From assembly GCF_900625025.1 (NCBI RefSeq), contig NZ_LR130576.1, positions 62,001-126,000 of the forward strand: a stretch of DNA of 64,000 nt. Direction: 5' to 3'. Position 1 is the stretch's first letter; every line of letters begins with the position of its first letter. Source of the stretch: Lachnoclostridium sp. Marseille-P6806. Lineage in GTDB: Bacteria; Bacillota; Clostridia; Lachnospirales; Lachnospiraceae. The notes beneath the pieces were generated by a model. It saw nothing but the letters and a program-made list of their open reading frames with translations, was not told where the DNA came from and made no database searches. The position numbers and the translations under genes were made by a program. This document shows, in pieces, positions 1-8,244 of the stretch.

Positions 1-766
1 GATACTCGATGTTTCCCTCCGGCCCGCGGATCGGGGAATAATCAAGTCCCCGCACACAAAATCCCGCTGCTTCCGCATATTCCGCGACGCGCCGGATCAC
101 CCCTTCGTGAACGGCCGGATCGCGGACGACGCCCTTTTTCCCGACCCTGTCGCGGCCCGCCTCAAACTGCGGCTTGATGAGGCATACCATCTCTCCCTCC
201 ATAGGGAGAATATCCCGCGCTGCCGGTAAAATTTTTGAAAGAGAGATAAAGGACACGTCGCAGGAGGCAAATTCCGGAAGCGCTGCCGGATCCTCTCCGC
301 CGGCCTTTTCATCGGCTTCCTCAAGCTCCCTACGGGTAAGATAGCGGAAATTCGTCTTTTCCATACACACAACCCGGGGGTCGTTCCTCAGCTTCCAGTC
401 GAGCTGCCCGTAGCCCACGTCGATCGCATAGACCCGCGCGGCGCCGTTTATCAGCATACAATCCGTAAAGCCTCCGGTGGATGCGCCGATGTCCATGCAG
501 GTTTTCCCTCTGAGGGAAATGGGAAATACCGCGAGCGCCTTTTCCAGCTTGAGCCCGCCCCGGCTCACATACCGCAGCGCCTGCCCCCGGATCTCAATCG
601 CCGTATGCTCCGGGTCCGGGTCAAAGCCGGTTCCCGCCTTGTCCTCCCTCTGCCCGTTCACATATACGATGCCGGCCATGATACAGGCCTTTGCTTTTTC
701 CCGGGTCGGCGCGAGGCCGCGCTCCATCAGAAGAATATCCAGACGAGTTTTCAAATTGATCTCCAC
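1..766 (-). CDS. tlyA: TlyA family rRNA (cytidine-2'-O)-methyltransferase, 3' end outside window
   Basis: TlyA-type S4-domain plus FtsJ-like methyltransferase, expected to 2'-O-methylate rRNA cytidines. About 255 residues are visible and the C-terminus lies beyond base 1. An S4 RNA-binding segment (RLDILLMERGLAPTREKAK) opens the protein. The SAM-binding segment follows (MDIGASTGGFTDC), then DVGYGQLDWKLRNDPRV. I place the start at GTG 766, inside the last codons of dxs, a 16-base overlap that implies translational coupling. dxs followed by tlyA is a usual clostridial order. Family members are often named hemolysin, but the sequence argues for a methyltransferase. Confidence 0.9.
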   Translation of the reverse strand, partial: MEINLKTRLDILLMERGLAPTREKAKACIMAGIVYVNGQREDKAGTGFDPDPEHTAIEIRGQALRYVSRGGLKLEKALAVFPISLRGKTCMDIGASTGGFTDCMLINGAARVYAIDVGYGQLDWKLRNDPRVVCMEKTNFRYLTRRELEEADEKAGGEDPAALPEFASCDVSFISLSKILPAARDILPMEGEMVCLIKPQFEAGRDRVGKKGVVRDPAVHEGVIRRVAEYAEAAGFCVRGLDYSPIRGPEGNIEY

Positions 767-2613
767 GCGGATGCCACGCGCTCCGCCGCCGATTCGGCAT
801 CGATGCCGCATTCTTTCCGAAGCTGCGGGACTCCTCCGTGCCGGACAAAGCTGTCCTCAATTCCGATGTTGCAGACGGAAACGCCTGCGTTCCCCGATGT
901 AAAATACTGATCCACCGCCTCGCCGTAGCCACCGCGCAGCTCATTCTCCTCTATCGTGACAATCAGACGGTGCGTCCGGCACAGGGCATCCAGCAGCTCT
1001 GTATCAAGCGGCTTCACAAAGCGGGCGTTCACCAGCGAGCAGGAAAGGCCGCGCGCCCGGAGCAGCTCGCGGACCCGAACCGCCTCCCCGACCATATGTC
1101 CCACCGCAAGAAGAGCGATATCCTTTTCCTCATACAGAAGCTCCGACCGTCCGTATTCCACCGGCTGACGGAAGCTCTCAAGGCCGTCGTAGGCCTCGCC
1201 TCTCGGATAGCGCAGGGCGACCGGCCCGTCACAGACTACCGCAAATTTCATCATGTCCGAAAGCTCCCACTTGTTTTTGGGCGCCATGACCGTCATATTC
1301 GGCGCAGAGCTCAGGAATGAAAGGTCAAAGATCCCCTGATGGGTCTCGCCGTCCGCCCCTACAAGTCCCGCCCGGTCCACACAGAAAATCACATGGAGCT
1401 TCTGTATGCAGACGTCATGGATAATCTGATCATAGGCCCTCTGCAGAAACGATGAGTAAATACAGACGACCGGGATCATTCCCCCCGCCGCAAGCCCCGC
1501 CGCAAAGGTCACAGCATGCTGCTCCGCGATGCCGACGTCAAAAAAGCGCTCGGGGTAGAGCATGCGGAAGCGCTTCAGCCCCACGCCGTCCCCCATGGCC
1601 GCCGTGATCGCCACGATCTTCGGATTGCGCTGCCCCTGCTTGACCATGACCGTCGAGAACACATCTGTCCAGTCCGCCCTTGTCTTCTGGCTCTTCGGAA
1701 GTCCTGTCCGGATATCAAAGGGACCGGTCCCGTGAAATCTGGCCGGATGATTCTCCGCCGGCTCATAGCCCTTTCCCTTGCGCGTCACCACATGGATCAG
1801 CACGCACTTGTTGATACGCCGGGCATCCTGCAGCACGCGGAGCATGGAGTTCACGTCGTGGCCGTCCACCGGCCCCAGATAGGTGATGCCGAGATCCTCG
1901 AAATACATACCGGGAATCATGAGCTGCTTGATGGAATTCTTCGCCCTCCGGATTACGCTCACCGCCTTGGGCTGACGGTCGTTGATCGAATAGTAGACCT
2001 TGTCCCGCAGATGGATATAGCTGTCGGAGGTCCGTATATCATTGAGATAGCTCGAGAGCCCGCCCACATTCCGGTTGATCGACATCTCATTGTCGTTGAG
2101 AACAATGACCATGTTCGTGGTCAGCTTGGCCGCGTTGTTGAGAGCCTCGTAGGCCATCCCGCCCGTCAGCGCCCCGTCGCCGATCACTGCGACGACCGTA
2201 TTCTTTCCTCCCTGCAGATCGCGCGCCCTCACAAGTCCCAGCGCCGCCGAAATCGACGTCGAGCTGTGCCCCGTGTCAAAGCAGTCGCAGTCGCTCTCGC
2301 AGCGCTTCGGAAATCCGCTCATCCCGCCGTACTGCCTCAGCGTGTCAAAACCGGCTTTGCGCCCTGTGAGGATCTTGTGCGTGTACGACTGGTGCCCCAC
2401 GTCCCACACGATCTTATCCTCCGGAAGATTCAGCGCCAGATGAAGCGCCATCGTCAGCTCGACTGCCCCGAGATTGCTCCCCAGATGACCGCCGGTGACC
2501 GAGAGCTTCGCCACGAGAAATTCGCGGATCTCCTGCGCCAGACGGTCGTAATACTCCACCGGAATTTTCTTGATGTCATTGGTCTGTTGAATTGAATCCA
2601 GTAAAATACCCAT
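751..2613 (-). CDS. dxs: 1-deoxy-D-xylulose-5-phosphate synthase
   Basis: Thiamine-diphosphate enzyme that condenses pyruvate with glyceraldehyde-3-phosphate, the entry step of the MEP isoprenoid pathway. About 620 residues, the normal family length. Visible landmarks are the SVTGGHLGSNLGAVELT start, the ThDP motif region GDGALTGGMAYEALNNA, the transketolase pyrimidine-binding region with EQHAVTFAAGLA, and DRAGLVGADGETHQG. I prefer ATG 2613 over ATG 2622: a GGCGGA lies 9 bases before 2613 but abuts 2622. It lies downstream of ispA, so two isoprenoid genes are adjacent, and it overlaps tlyA. Confidence 0.97.
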   Translation of the reverse strand: MGILLDSIQQTNDIKKIPVEYYDRLAQEIREFLVAKLSVTGGHLGSNLGAVELTMALHLALNLPEDKIVWDVGHQSYTHKILTGRKAGFDTLRQYGGMSGFPKRCESDCDCFDTGHSSTSISAALGLVRARDLQGGKNTVVAVIGDGALTGGMAYEALNNAAKLTTNMVIVLNDNEMSINRNVGGLSSYLNDIRTSDSYIHLRDKVYYSINDRQPKAVSVIRRAKNSIKQLMIPGMYFEDLGITYLGPVDGHDVNSMLRVLQDARRINKCVLIHVVTRKGKGYEPAENHPARFHGTGPFDIRTGLPKSQKTRADWTDVFSTVMVKQGQRNPKIVAITAAMGDGVGLKRFRMLYPERFFDVGIAEQHAVTFAAGLAAGGMIPVVCIYSSFLQRAYDQIIHDVCIQKLHVIFCVDRAGLVGADGETHQGIFDLSFLSSAPNMTVMAPKNKWELSDMMKFAVVCDGPVALRYPRGEAYDGLESFRQPVEYGRSELLYEEKDIALLAVGHMVGEAVRVRELLRARGLSCSLVNARFVKPLDTELLDALCRTHRLIVTIEENELRGGYGEAVDQYFTSGNAGVSVCNIGIEDSFVRHGGVPQLRKECGIDAESAAERVASAWRSI

Positions 2614-2679
2614 AATTTGCATTCCGCCTGCAAAGCTCCCGCAGACGCCTCATTTCCCTGTCTTCCATGTCCCCGCCGG

Positions 2680-3576
2680 TCAGTGCGTCCGGCCGGCCAG
2701 AGAGACAATCAATTCCCGCAGAAACGGGTTCCTTGCCGAAAGCGCATCAAAACGCCGAAGCGCTTCCTCCGTCATGCGCTCTGCGTCCTCTTTCGCTTTT
2801 TCCATGCCGAAAATGGATACATAGGTCGCTTTCGCCTCCTCGGCGTCCTTTCCGAGCGTCTTGCCGAGCTCCTCCGGGTCTCCCTCCACATCCAGAATAT
2901 CATCCCGGATCTGAAACGCAATCCCGATATCGTCGGCAATCTCCCCGAGGCCCCGAATATCGATCTCCGGCGCACCCGCAAGAATCGCTCCGATCTGGAA
3001 GCCGCTGCGTATCATCGCGGCTGTCTTATTGCGGTGAATATAGAGGAGAGTGTCTCCGTCGATCCGCTTTTTCTCAGAATCCAGATCGCAGCACTGGCCG
3101 CCCACCATGCCGAAGATCCCGGCTCCCGCCGCAAGGAGCTGCAGCGCCCTCACAACGCGCTCCGTCTCCTCCGCGCTCTGCGCCTCCGCAAAGCTCTTCA
3201 TCGCCGTCTCGTAGGCATAATTCAGAAGTCCGTCGCCCGCAAGCACCGCCATGCCCTGCCCGTACACCGCATGGGTCGTTTTTTTCCCCCGGCGGTACTC
3301 GTCGTTGTCCATCTCCGGAAGATCGTCATGAACAAGAGAATAGCTGTGTATCATCTCCAGCGCCGCCATAAAGGGCTCCGCCAGAGCCGGACGGCTTCCG
3401 TACATGGCGCTTGTCTCAGCCGTCAGCATGGGCCGCAGGCGCTTCCCGCCCGCGCGGACGCTGTAATTCATCGCCTCGATGACCGTGCGGGGGTACCCTT
3501 TTTCCTCGGGAAGAAAGCGCTCCAGCACCCGATTGCAGTATTCCGTTCTTCCCCTCAGCTCTTCGTCAAATCCCAT
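2680..3576 (-). CDS. ispA: (2E,6E)-farnesyl diphosphate synthase / short-chain polyprenyl synthetase
   Basis: Trans-prenyltransferase of about 298 residues that builds geranyl/farnesyl diphosphate from IPP and DMAPP. The first aspartate-rich motif is DDLPEMDND and the second is DDILDVEGD. GGKRLRP is the substrate-phosphate-binding segment. ATG 3576 follows GGGAGGCGGT and is preferred over the GTG at 3609 that overlaps the xseB stop. The xseA-xseB-ispA-dxs order is the standard Firmicute arrangement. Confidence 0.95.
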   Translation of the reverse strand: MGFDEELRGRTEYCNRVLERFLPEEKGYPRTVIEAMNYSVRAGGKRLRPMLTAETSAMYGSRPALAEPFMAALEMIHSYSLVHDDLPEMDNDEYRRGKKTTHAVYGQGMAVLAGDGLLNYAYETAMKSFAEAQSAEETERVVRALQLLAAGAGIFGMVGGQCCDLDSEKKRIDGDTLLYIHRNKTAAMIRSGFQIGAILAGAPEIDIRGLGEIADDIGIAFQIRDDILDVEGDPEELGKTLGKDAEEAKATYVSIFGMEKAKEDAERMTEEALRRFDALSARNPFLRELIVSLAGRTH

Positions 3577-3605
3577 ACCGCCTCCCTGCTTTCCGAATGT
3601 TCCCG

Positions 3606-3866
3606 TCACTCTGCGGACGACTCCTGCTCCTCGCCGCGCAGTGCAAAATCCTCCAGCGAACCGTCCGCGGCGAGCTTCTGCACTTTCTTTTCCACTGCGT
3701 CGATCCGCTCGCTGCAGGAGCGTGTAAGGCGCATGCCCCTTTCATACAGAGCAAAAGCCTCCTCGAGGGGAAGCTGCGGATCCTGCATGTGCTCCAGCAG
3801 TCCCTGCAGCTCCTCGAGAGACTGCTCTATGGTGTTTTCCTGCATTTCTTCCGGCTTTTTTTTCAT
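3606..3866 (-). CDS. xseB: Exodeoxyribonuclease VII small subunit
   Basis: Small, mostly helical 86-residue subunit that binds XseA to form exonuclease VII, a single-strand DNA exonuclease. The signature stretch SLEELQGLLEHMQDPQLPLEEAFALYERGMRL matches the family along its whole length (about residues 14-50). ATG 3866 follows AAGGATCAGTT. It lies 9 bases downstream of xseA. Confidence 0.95.
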   Translation of the reverse strand: MKKKPEEMQENTIEQSLEELQGLLEHMQDPQLPLEEAFALYERGMRLTRSCSERIDAVEKKVQKLAADGSLEDFALRGEEQESSAE

Positions 3867-3875
3867 AACTGATCC

Positions 3876-5165
3876 TTACTCCTCCGCGCTCACGCGGTCC
3901 ACCGTCGCCTCCACGCGCCCGTCCTGCATCCGTATCGTCAGAGCATCCCCCGGCGAAAGCTCCGCCGCATGCTGCACGGCGAGCCCCGACCGACCGGTCA
4001 CATAGCCGTAGCCGCCGGAGAGGCGCTTCAGAGGAGAGACGCCCTCGAGCTCCGCCGCCGAGAGTGCAAGCCGGTGCCAGAGAAGCTCAATTCTCTTCTG
4101 CATCTGCTCCGTAAGCGTTCCGGGAGACAAGGCCTCCGCCGACCGGTGCGCCGCAGCAAGCCGGGCCGTCATTCCGCTTTGCAGCGCCTCCTCCATATGC
4201 AGCAGCTCCATGCGCTGTCTGCGGATCCGGCTCTCCGGAGAGAGATGGCGCAGCGCCCGCCCGCAGCCCGCCGCTTCCGCCCGGAGACGGTCGAGGCGGG
4301 AACAGATCCCGCGATACAGCCCGTCATGAAAAGCGCTCAGCGTCTCGGCAAAGCGCCGGTATTCAAACACCGCCTTTTCCGCCGCCTCCGAGGGCGTCGC
4401 CGCCCGCAGATCGGCCACCCAGTCGGTGATCACGGTGTCCGTCTGATGTCCGACCGCGGAAATGATCGGAACCTTGCAGTCAAACACCGCCTCCGCAACC
4501 GCCCGCTCGTTGAACGCCCAGAGATCCTCAATGGAGCCGCCGCCGCGGCCCACGATAATCGTCTCCGGGCGGATCTCCTCCGGCAGCGCGCACAGCGCCC
4601 GGATGCCGTTTATGATGCTGCCCGGCGCTTCGTCCCCCTGCACGATGGCCGGATAGAGTATGATGCGCAGAAAGGGATTCCTGCGCAGCGCGATAGAACA
4701 GATATCCTGCACGGCGGCGCCGGTCTCGGCCGTCACCACCCCGAGCGTCCGGATGTAGACCGGAATCGGCCTCTTATAGCAGGGGTCGAACATGCCCTGC
4801 TCCTCCAGCTCCGCGCGCAGCTTCTCATAGCGCTCCGCCAGAACGCCGATCCCGTCGGCAATAATGCGGCTCGCATAGAGCTGGTACTTCCCGCTCTTTT
4901 CAAATACATCCACCGCACCGGCGACAATGACGCCGTCGCCCTCCCGCATGCGGAAAGTGAGACCGCCGCTGCGGGCCGTTCCTGCCCACATCACGCAGGA
5001 CAGGGTTCCGCCGGCATCTTTCAGGGTAAAATAAATATGTCCGGAAGAATGGTATGTGCAGTTGCTGACCTCGCCTCTCACGAGAATCGACTGCAGCATA
5101 TAATCCTGCCGGAACATATTTCTGATATATGCGTTTATCTGGGATACGGAATACGGCGTTCTCAT
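3876..5165 (-). CDS. xseA: Exodeoxyribonuclease VII large subunit
   Basis: Catalytic subunit (429 residues) of exonuclease VII, which degrades single-stranded DNA to oligonucleotides in repair. The N-terminal OB-fold nucleic-acid-binding domain (about residues 1-100) contains LVRGEVSNCTYHSSGHIYF. The catalytic core includes GRGGGSIEDLWAFNE and SAVGHQTDTVITDWVADLRAATPSEAAE. A helical region and the C-terminal RLSGGYGYV follow. The ATG overlaps the nusB stop (ATGA), suggesting coupled translation. Confidence 0.97.
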   Translation of the reverse strand: MRTPYSVSQINAYIRNMFRQDYMLQSILVRGEVSNCTYHSSGHIYFTLKDAGGTLSCVMWAGTARSGGLTFRMREGDGVIVAGAVDVFEKSGKYQLYASRIIADGIGVLAERYEKLRAELEEQGMFDPCYKRPIPVYIRTLGVVTAETGAAVQDICSIALRRNPFLRIILYPAIVQGDEAPGSIINGIRALCALPEEIRPETIIVGRGGGSIEDLWAFNERAVAEAVFDCKVPIISAVGHQTDTVITDWVADLRAATPSEAAEKAVFEYRRFAETLSAFHDGLYRGICSRLDRLRAEAAGCGRALRHLSPESRIRRQRMELLHMEEALQSGMTARLAAAHRSAEALSPGTLTEQMQKRIELLWHRLALSAAELEGVSPLKRLSGGYGYVTGRSGLAVQHAAELSPGDALTIRMQDGRVEATVDRVSAEE

Positions 5166-5677
5166 TTCTTTGCTTTCACAATGTAGACGTTTGCCCGTTC
5201 CCTGTCCCTTGCCTCAGTCTGCTCCCTGCGGGCGAGACGTTTCGCCGCGGCGCTCCGCTCGGCCCGCGCCCTGCCCTCCTCGGTAAAGCGCGAGAGCACG
5301 GCGTTGACAAAGGACGGCGCACCCTCCTGTCCGAACTTCTTGCACAGCTCAACCGCCTCGTTGATGGCCACGCCCTCCGGAACAGCACTGTCATAGCGAA
5401 GCTCGTAGACCGCAAGACGCAGAATCGTCAACTCCACCTTGCCGATGCGGCTAAGATCCCAGCCCTCGGCAGCCTCCGCCAGCGCGCCGTCAATCCCGGG
5501 CAGAAGCTCTGTGATCCTCGCAAACTTCGCTTCGATCTCCTCCCGGTCCTTTTCCGTAAAGGTCACGTCGTCGTTCTGAAAAAAAAGCTTTTTCTGCTCC
5601 GCCATCGCCTCTTCGGAGTTAAACTCCACACGGAACAGCAGCTTGAACGTCTGCTCCCGTAAACTTCTTCTGTACAT
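5162..5677 (-). CDS. nusB: Transcription antitermination factor NusB
   Basis: RNA-binding helical protein that acts with NusE (S10), NusA and NusG at boxA sites, mainly in rRNA operons. I use ATG 5677, preceded by AGAGGATTTC, because the family starts with RRSLREQTFKLLFRVEF; in-frame codons upstream look non-coding. The C-terminal core ELCKKFGQEGAPSFVNAVLSRF is typical. After it comes an unusual basic tail of about 40 residues (RARAERSAAAKRLARREQ...), making it 171 residues instead of the usual 135-145. Confidence 0.95.
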   Translation of the reverse strand: MYRRSLREQTFKLLFRVEFNSEEAMAEQKKLFFQNDDVTFTEKDREEIEAKFARITELLPGIDGALAEAAEGWDLSRIGKVELTILRLAVYELRYDSAVPEGVAINEAVELCKKFGQEGAPSFVNAVLSRFTEEGRARAERSAAAKRLARREQTEARDRERANVYIVKAKK

Positions 5678-5696
5678 AAATGCTGAAATCCTCTGC

Positions 5697-6350
5697 TTAT
5701 TTCTCCGACGGCTCCGTGCTTCCGCCGGGGACGGTGATTCCCGCAATGCGGACATTGACGTCCGTGACTGTAAGACCGGTCATGTTTTCAATCGCCTGCT
5801 TGACGCGGCTCTGTACCTTGGAGCTGGTCGCCGGAATATTATAGCCGTAGCCCATGACAATGGAGAGGTCTGCCCGGACGCAGCCGTCCTCCACCTCTAC
5901 CTTTACCCCGCGCAGCGGATTTCTGTACCCGACTCTGCCGAGCCATTCTCCCGGTGCGGTTCCCGCCATATCCGTCACGCCGTCGATCTCGCGAGCCGCA
6001 TAGGATGCGATCATGGCGACCACATCATCCGCAATCCGGATCACGCCGACGCCATCCCCGCCGCTCTCCCGCTTTGCGGCAGACTGCTCCTCCGGGCTCT
6101 TCCTGCGGAGCCTTGCCCCCGCATCATCCAGCTTCTCCCGAAGATCGCTGGCCGTATTCAGAATGCTCTCCCGGAGCTTTGCCGCCTTGCCGGGGCGCTG
6201 CTCCTCTCCCGCCTTTTCCTTTTCGGGCTGTTCCATGCCGATCACTTCGTCCCGCACCGCATCCTCCGGCTCCGCCGAAGTCTGAACTGCCGCATCTCTG
6301 GTCGCCTCCGCGGCAGCCTGCACCTCATTGTAGATTCTGTCATCTTCCAT
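5697..6350 (-). CDS. Asp23/Gls24 family envelope stress protein
   Basis: About 217 residues. The C-terminal half is an Asp23/Gls24 domain: GVIRIADDVVAMIASYAAREIDGV, then VEVEDGCVRADLSIVMGYGYNIP, then VQSRVKQAIENMTGLTVTDVNV. Family members are abundant membrane-associated or alkaline-shock proteins. In clostridia one copy commonly sits directly upstream of nusB, as here. The N-terminal 100 residues are acidic and low-complexity (EKEKAGEEQRPGK), longer than in typical members and probably disordered. ATG 6350 has AGAGGTGGAACG before it. Confidence 0.85.
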   Translation of the reverse strand: MEDDRIYNEVQAAAEATRDAAVQTSAEPEDAVRDEVIGMEQPEKEKAGEEQRPGKAAKLRESILNTASDLREKLDDAGARLRRKSPEEQSAAKRESGGDGVGVIRIADDVVAMIASYAAREIDGVTDMAGTAPGEWLGRVGYRNPLRGVKVEVEDGCVRADLSIVMGYGYNIPATSSKVQSRVKQAIENMTGLTVTDVNVRIAGITVPGGSTEPSEK

Positions 6351-6424
6351 CGTTCCACCTCTCGCTGCGTCTGCCCCCTGTGCGGGACACAGATTTCCTG
6401 CCCGCCGCACAGTTTATTATGTAA

Positions 6425-6452
6425 ATTGTATCATCGAAAGCATGATTTGCAT
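6425..6452 (-). promoter_or_regulatory. Predicted sigma-A promoter for the Asp23/nusB operon
   Basis: Read on the minus strand, ATGCAA (6452-6447), 16 bases, then TACAAT (6430-6425), about 75 bases before the Asp23 start codon in the gap after prfC. The -10 is good and the -35 moderate. Confidence 0.45.
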
Positions 6453-6457
6453 AGAAA

Positions 6458-8047
6458 TTAGTTTTTGCGGAAGTCGGAGAGCTCCAGTCCGCGGTTCCTC
6501 TCGAGCACCATACCCACCGACCACTCGTTGACAAAGAGCAGCAGAGGGTTCCCTTTCAGATCCTCGATCCGCTTCATATCCGAGGTTCCGACTATGCTCT
6601 TCACATCGCCGTCCCACTTCGAGACCCAGCGGATATGCTCATAGGGAAGCTGCTCCAGAATGATCTCCACATTGTACTCCGAGCGCAGACGGAACTGAAG
6701 AACGTCAAACTGCAGAACACCGACAACGCCGCAGATGATCTCCTCCATCCCCATGCCGATCTCGCGGAATATCTGAATGGCCCCCTCCTGCGCGATCTGA
6801 TTGATCCCTTTCACAAACTTCTCGCGCTTCATGGTGTCGACCTGCCTGACCCGGGCGAAATGCTCCGGCGCAAAGGTCGGGATCCCCTCGTAGCGGAACC
6901 TGTCCTTTGGCATGGCCAACGTGTCGCCGATGCTGTAAATCCCCGGATCGATCACGCCGATGATGTCCCCGGCATAGGCCTCCTCCAGAATCTTCCGGTC
7001 GTCCGCCATGAGCTGCTGGGGCTGAGACAGCCGTCCGACCCTCCCGCTCTGCACGTGCGCCACATTCATGCCGGCCTCATACTTCCCCGAGCAGATGCGC
7101 ATGAACGCGATGCGGTCCCGGTGCGCCTTGTTCATATTCGCCTGAATTTTGAAGATAAATGCGGAAAAGCCACGCTCACAGGGGTCGATCGCTCCGATGT
7201 CGGAAATGCGCGCCTCCGGCTCCCGGGCCATCCTCAGAAATTCGTGCATAAAAATCTCCACGCCGAAATTCTGCAGCGCCGAGCCGAAAAAGACCGGCGT
7301 CAGCTCTCCGGCGCGCACCTTGTCCGCATCAAAGCTCTCGCCCGCGCCGAGGAGAAGCTCCAGCTCCCCGTCGAGCGTTTCCTTTGCCCCAGCCCCGACC
7401 GCCGCGGCAATCGCCCCGCCGTCCCCGTAGGCAATCCTCTCCTCATGCCCCTCCTTGGTTCCTTTCAGCGTCTCCGAATAGGTGAGCACCTCATTCCGCT
7501 TCCTGTCATAGATCCCCCGGAAATTTTTTCCGGAGCCGATCGGCCAGTTCATGGGGCAGGTGGCCACACCCAGATTTTTCTCAATATCATCGAGAAGATC
7601 AAAGGTATCCAGCGCATCCCTGTCCATCTTGTTGATAAACGTAAAAATCGGAATATGCCGCATTGCGCAGACTCTGAACAGCTTCCTTGTCTGTGGCTCA
7701 ACACCCTTGCTGCCGTCGATGACCATGACGGCCGAATCCGCCGCCATCAGCGTCCGGTAGGTATCCTCCGAGAAATCCTGATGCCCCGGCGTATCAAGAA
7801 GATTCGCCACATAGCCGTCGTATTCAAACTGCAAAGCCGAGCTTGTGACGGAAATTCCACGCTGCTTCTCGATCTCCATCCAGTCGGAAACCGCATGGCG
7901 TGCCGTAGCCTTTCCCTTGACGGAGCCGGCGGTGTTGATCGTTCCGCTGTAAAGGAGAAACTTTTCCGTGAGCGTCGTCTTTCCGGCGTCCGGATGCGAT
8001 ATGATAGCAAAGGTGCGCCGTCTTCTGATTTCATCTTGTACTGTCAT
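6458..8047 (-). CDS. prfC: Peptide chain release factor 3
   Basis: Translational GTPase (529 residues) that recycles RF1/RF2 from the ribosome. G1 is HPDAGKTTLTEK, G3 is DTPGHQDFSEDTYR and G4 is NKMDRD. The RF3 C-terminal domain includes GVVGVLQFDVLQFRLRSEYN. It appears to be a single-gene unit behind a leader with a strong stem-loop. Confidence 0.97.
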   Translation of the reverse strand: MTVQDEIRRRRTFAIISHPDAGKTTLTEKFLLYSGTINTAGSVKGKATARHAVSDWMEIEKQRGISVTSSALQFEYDGYVANLLDTPGHQDFSEDTYRTLMAADSAVMVIDGSKGVEPQTRKLFRVCAMRHIPIFTFINKMDRDALDTFDLLDDIEKNLGVATCPMNWPIGSGKNFRGIYDRKRNEVLTYSETLKGTKEGHEERIAYGDGGAIAAAVGAGAKETLDGELELLLGAGESFDADKVRAGELTPVFFGSALQNFGVEIFMHEFLRMAREPEARISDIGAIDPCERGFSAFIFKIQANMNKAHRDRIAFMRICSGKYEAGMNVAHVQSGRVGRLSQPQQLMADDRKILEEAYAGDIIGVIDPGIYSIGDTLAMPKDRFRYEGIPTFAPEHFARVRQVDTMKREKFVKGINQIAQEGAIQIFREIGMGMEEIICGVVGVLQFDVLQFRLRSEYNVEIILEQLPYEHIRWVSKWDGDVKSIVGTSDMKRIEDLKGNPLLLFVNEWSVGMVLERNRGLELSDFRKN

Positions 8048-8097
8048 TGCCTGTCACTGCCTTTCTGTCCGGATTTGGTGCACGGCCGCAGAGCTAT

Positions 8098-8122
8098 CCT
8101 CCCCGACAACAAATCGGGGAGG
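8098..8122 (-). promoter_or_regulatory. Stem-loop in the prfC 5' leader
   Basis: Perfect 9-bp inverted repeat CCTCCCCGA / TCGGGGAGG with a 7-base loop, 50-75 bases upstream of the prfC ATG. No U-tract follows on the prfC strand, so it looks like a leader structure and not a terminator. One arm contains a GGGGAGG that resembles a ribosome-binding site and would be sequestered. Confidence 0.5.
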
Positions 8123-8141
8123 AATGGGCCGCATGGTCTTT

Positions 8142-8198
8142 AAACGCAAAGATACCCGGCAGAAACAGAGCGGATTTCCGTCCGCCCTGCCGCCGGGT
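8142..8198 (-). terminator. Possible intrinsic terminator downstream of pnp
   Basis: On the minus strand an outer stem CCCGGC.GCAG / CTGCCGGG encloses an inner GCGGA / TCCGC hairpin and is followed by a T-rich but interrupted tract (TATCTTTGCGTTT). It is positioned about 50 bases after the pnp stop. The weak U-tract keeps confidence low. Confidence 0.4.
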
Positions 8199-8244
8199 TG
8201 CTGCTGCGCACTGCCGCGGCGCGGTCAGCGTGCAGCCAGTATCG

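Noticed and set aside
8048-8244. Possible small RNA gene between pnp and prfC
   Set aside because: Two stem-loops are present but no promoter for an independent transcript could be found. They are better explained as a pnp terminator and a prfC leader structure.
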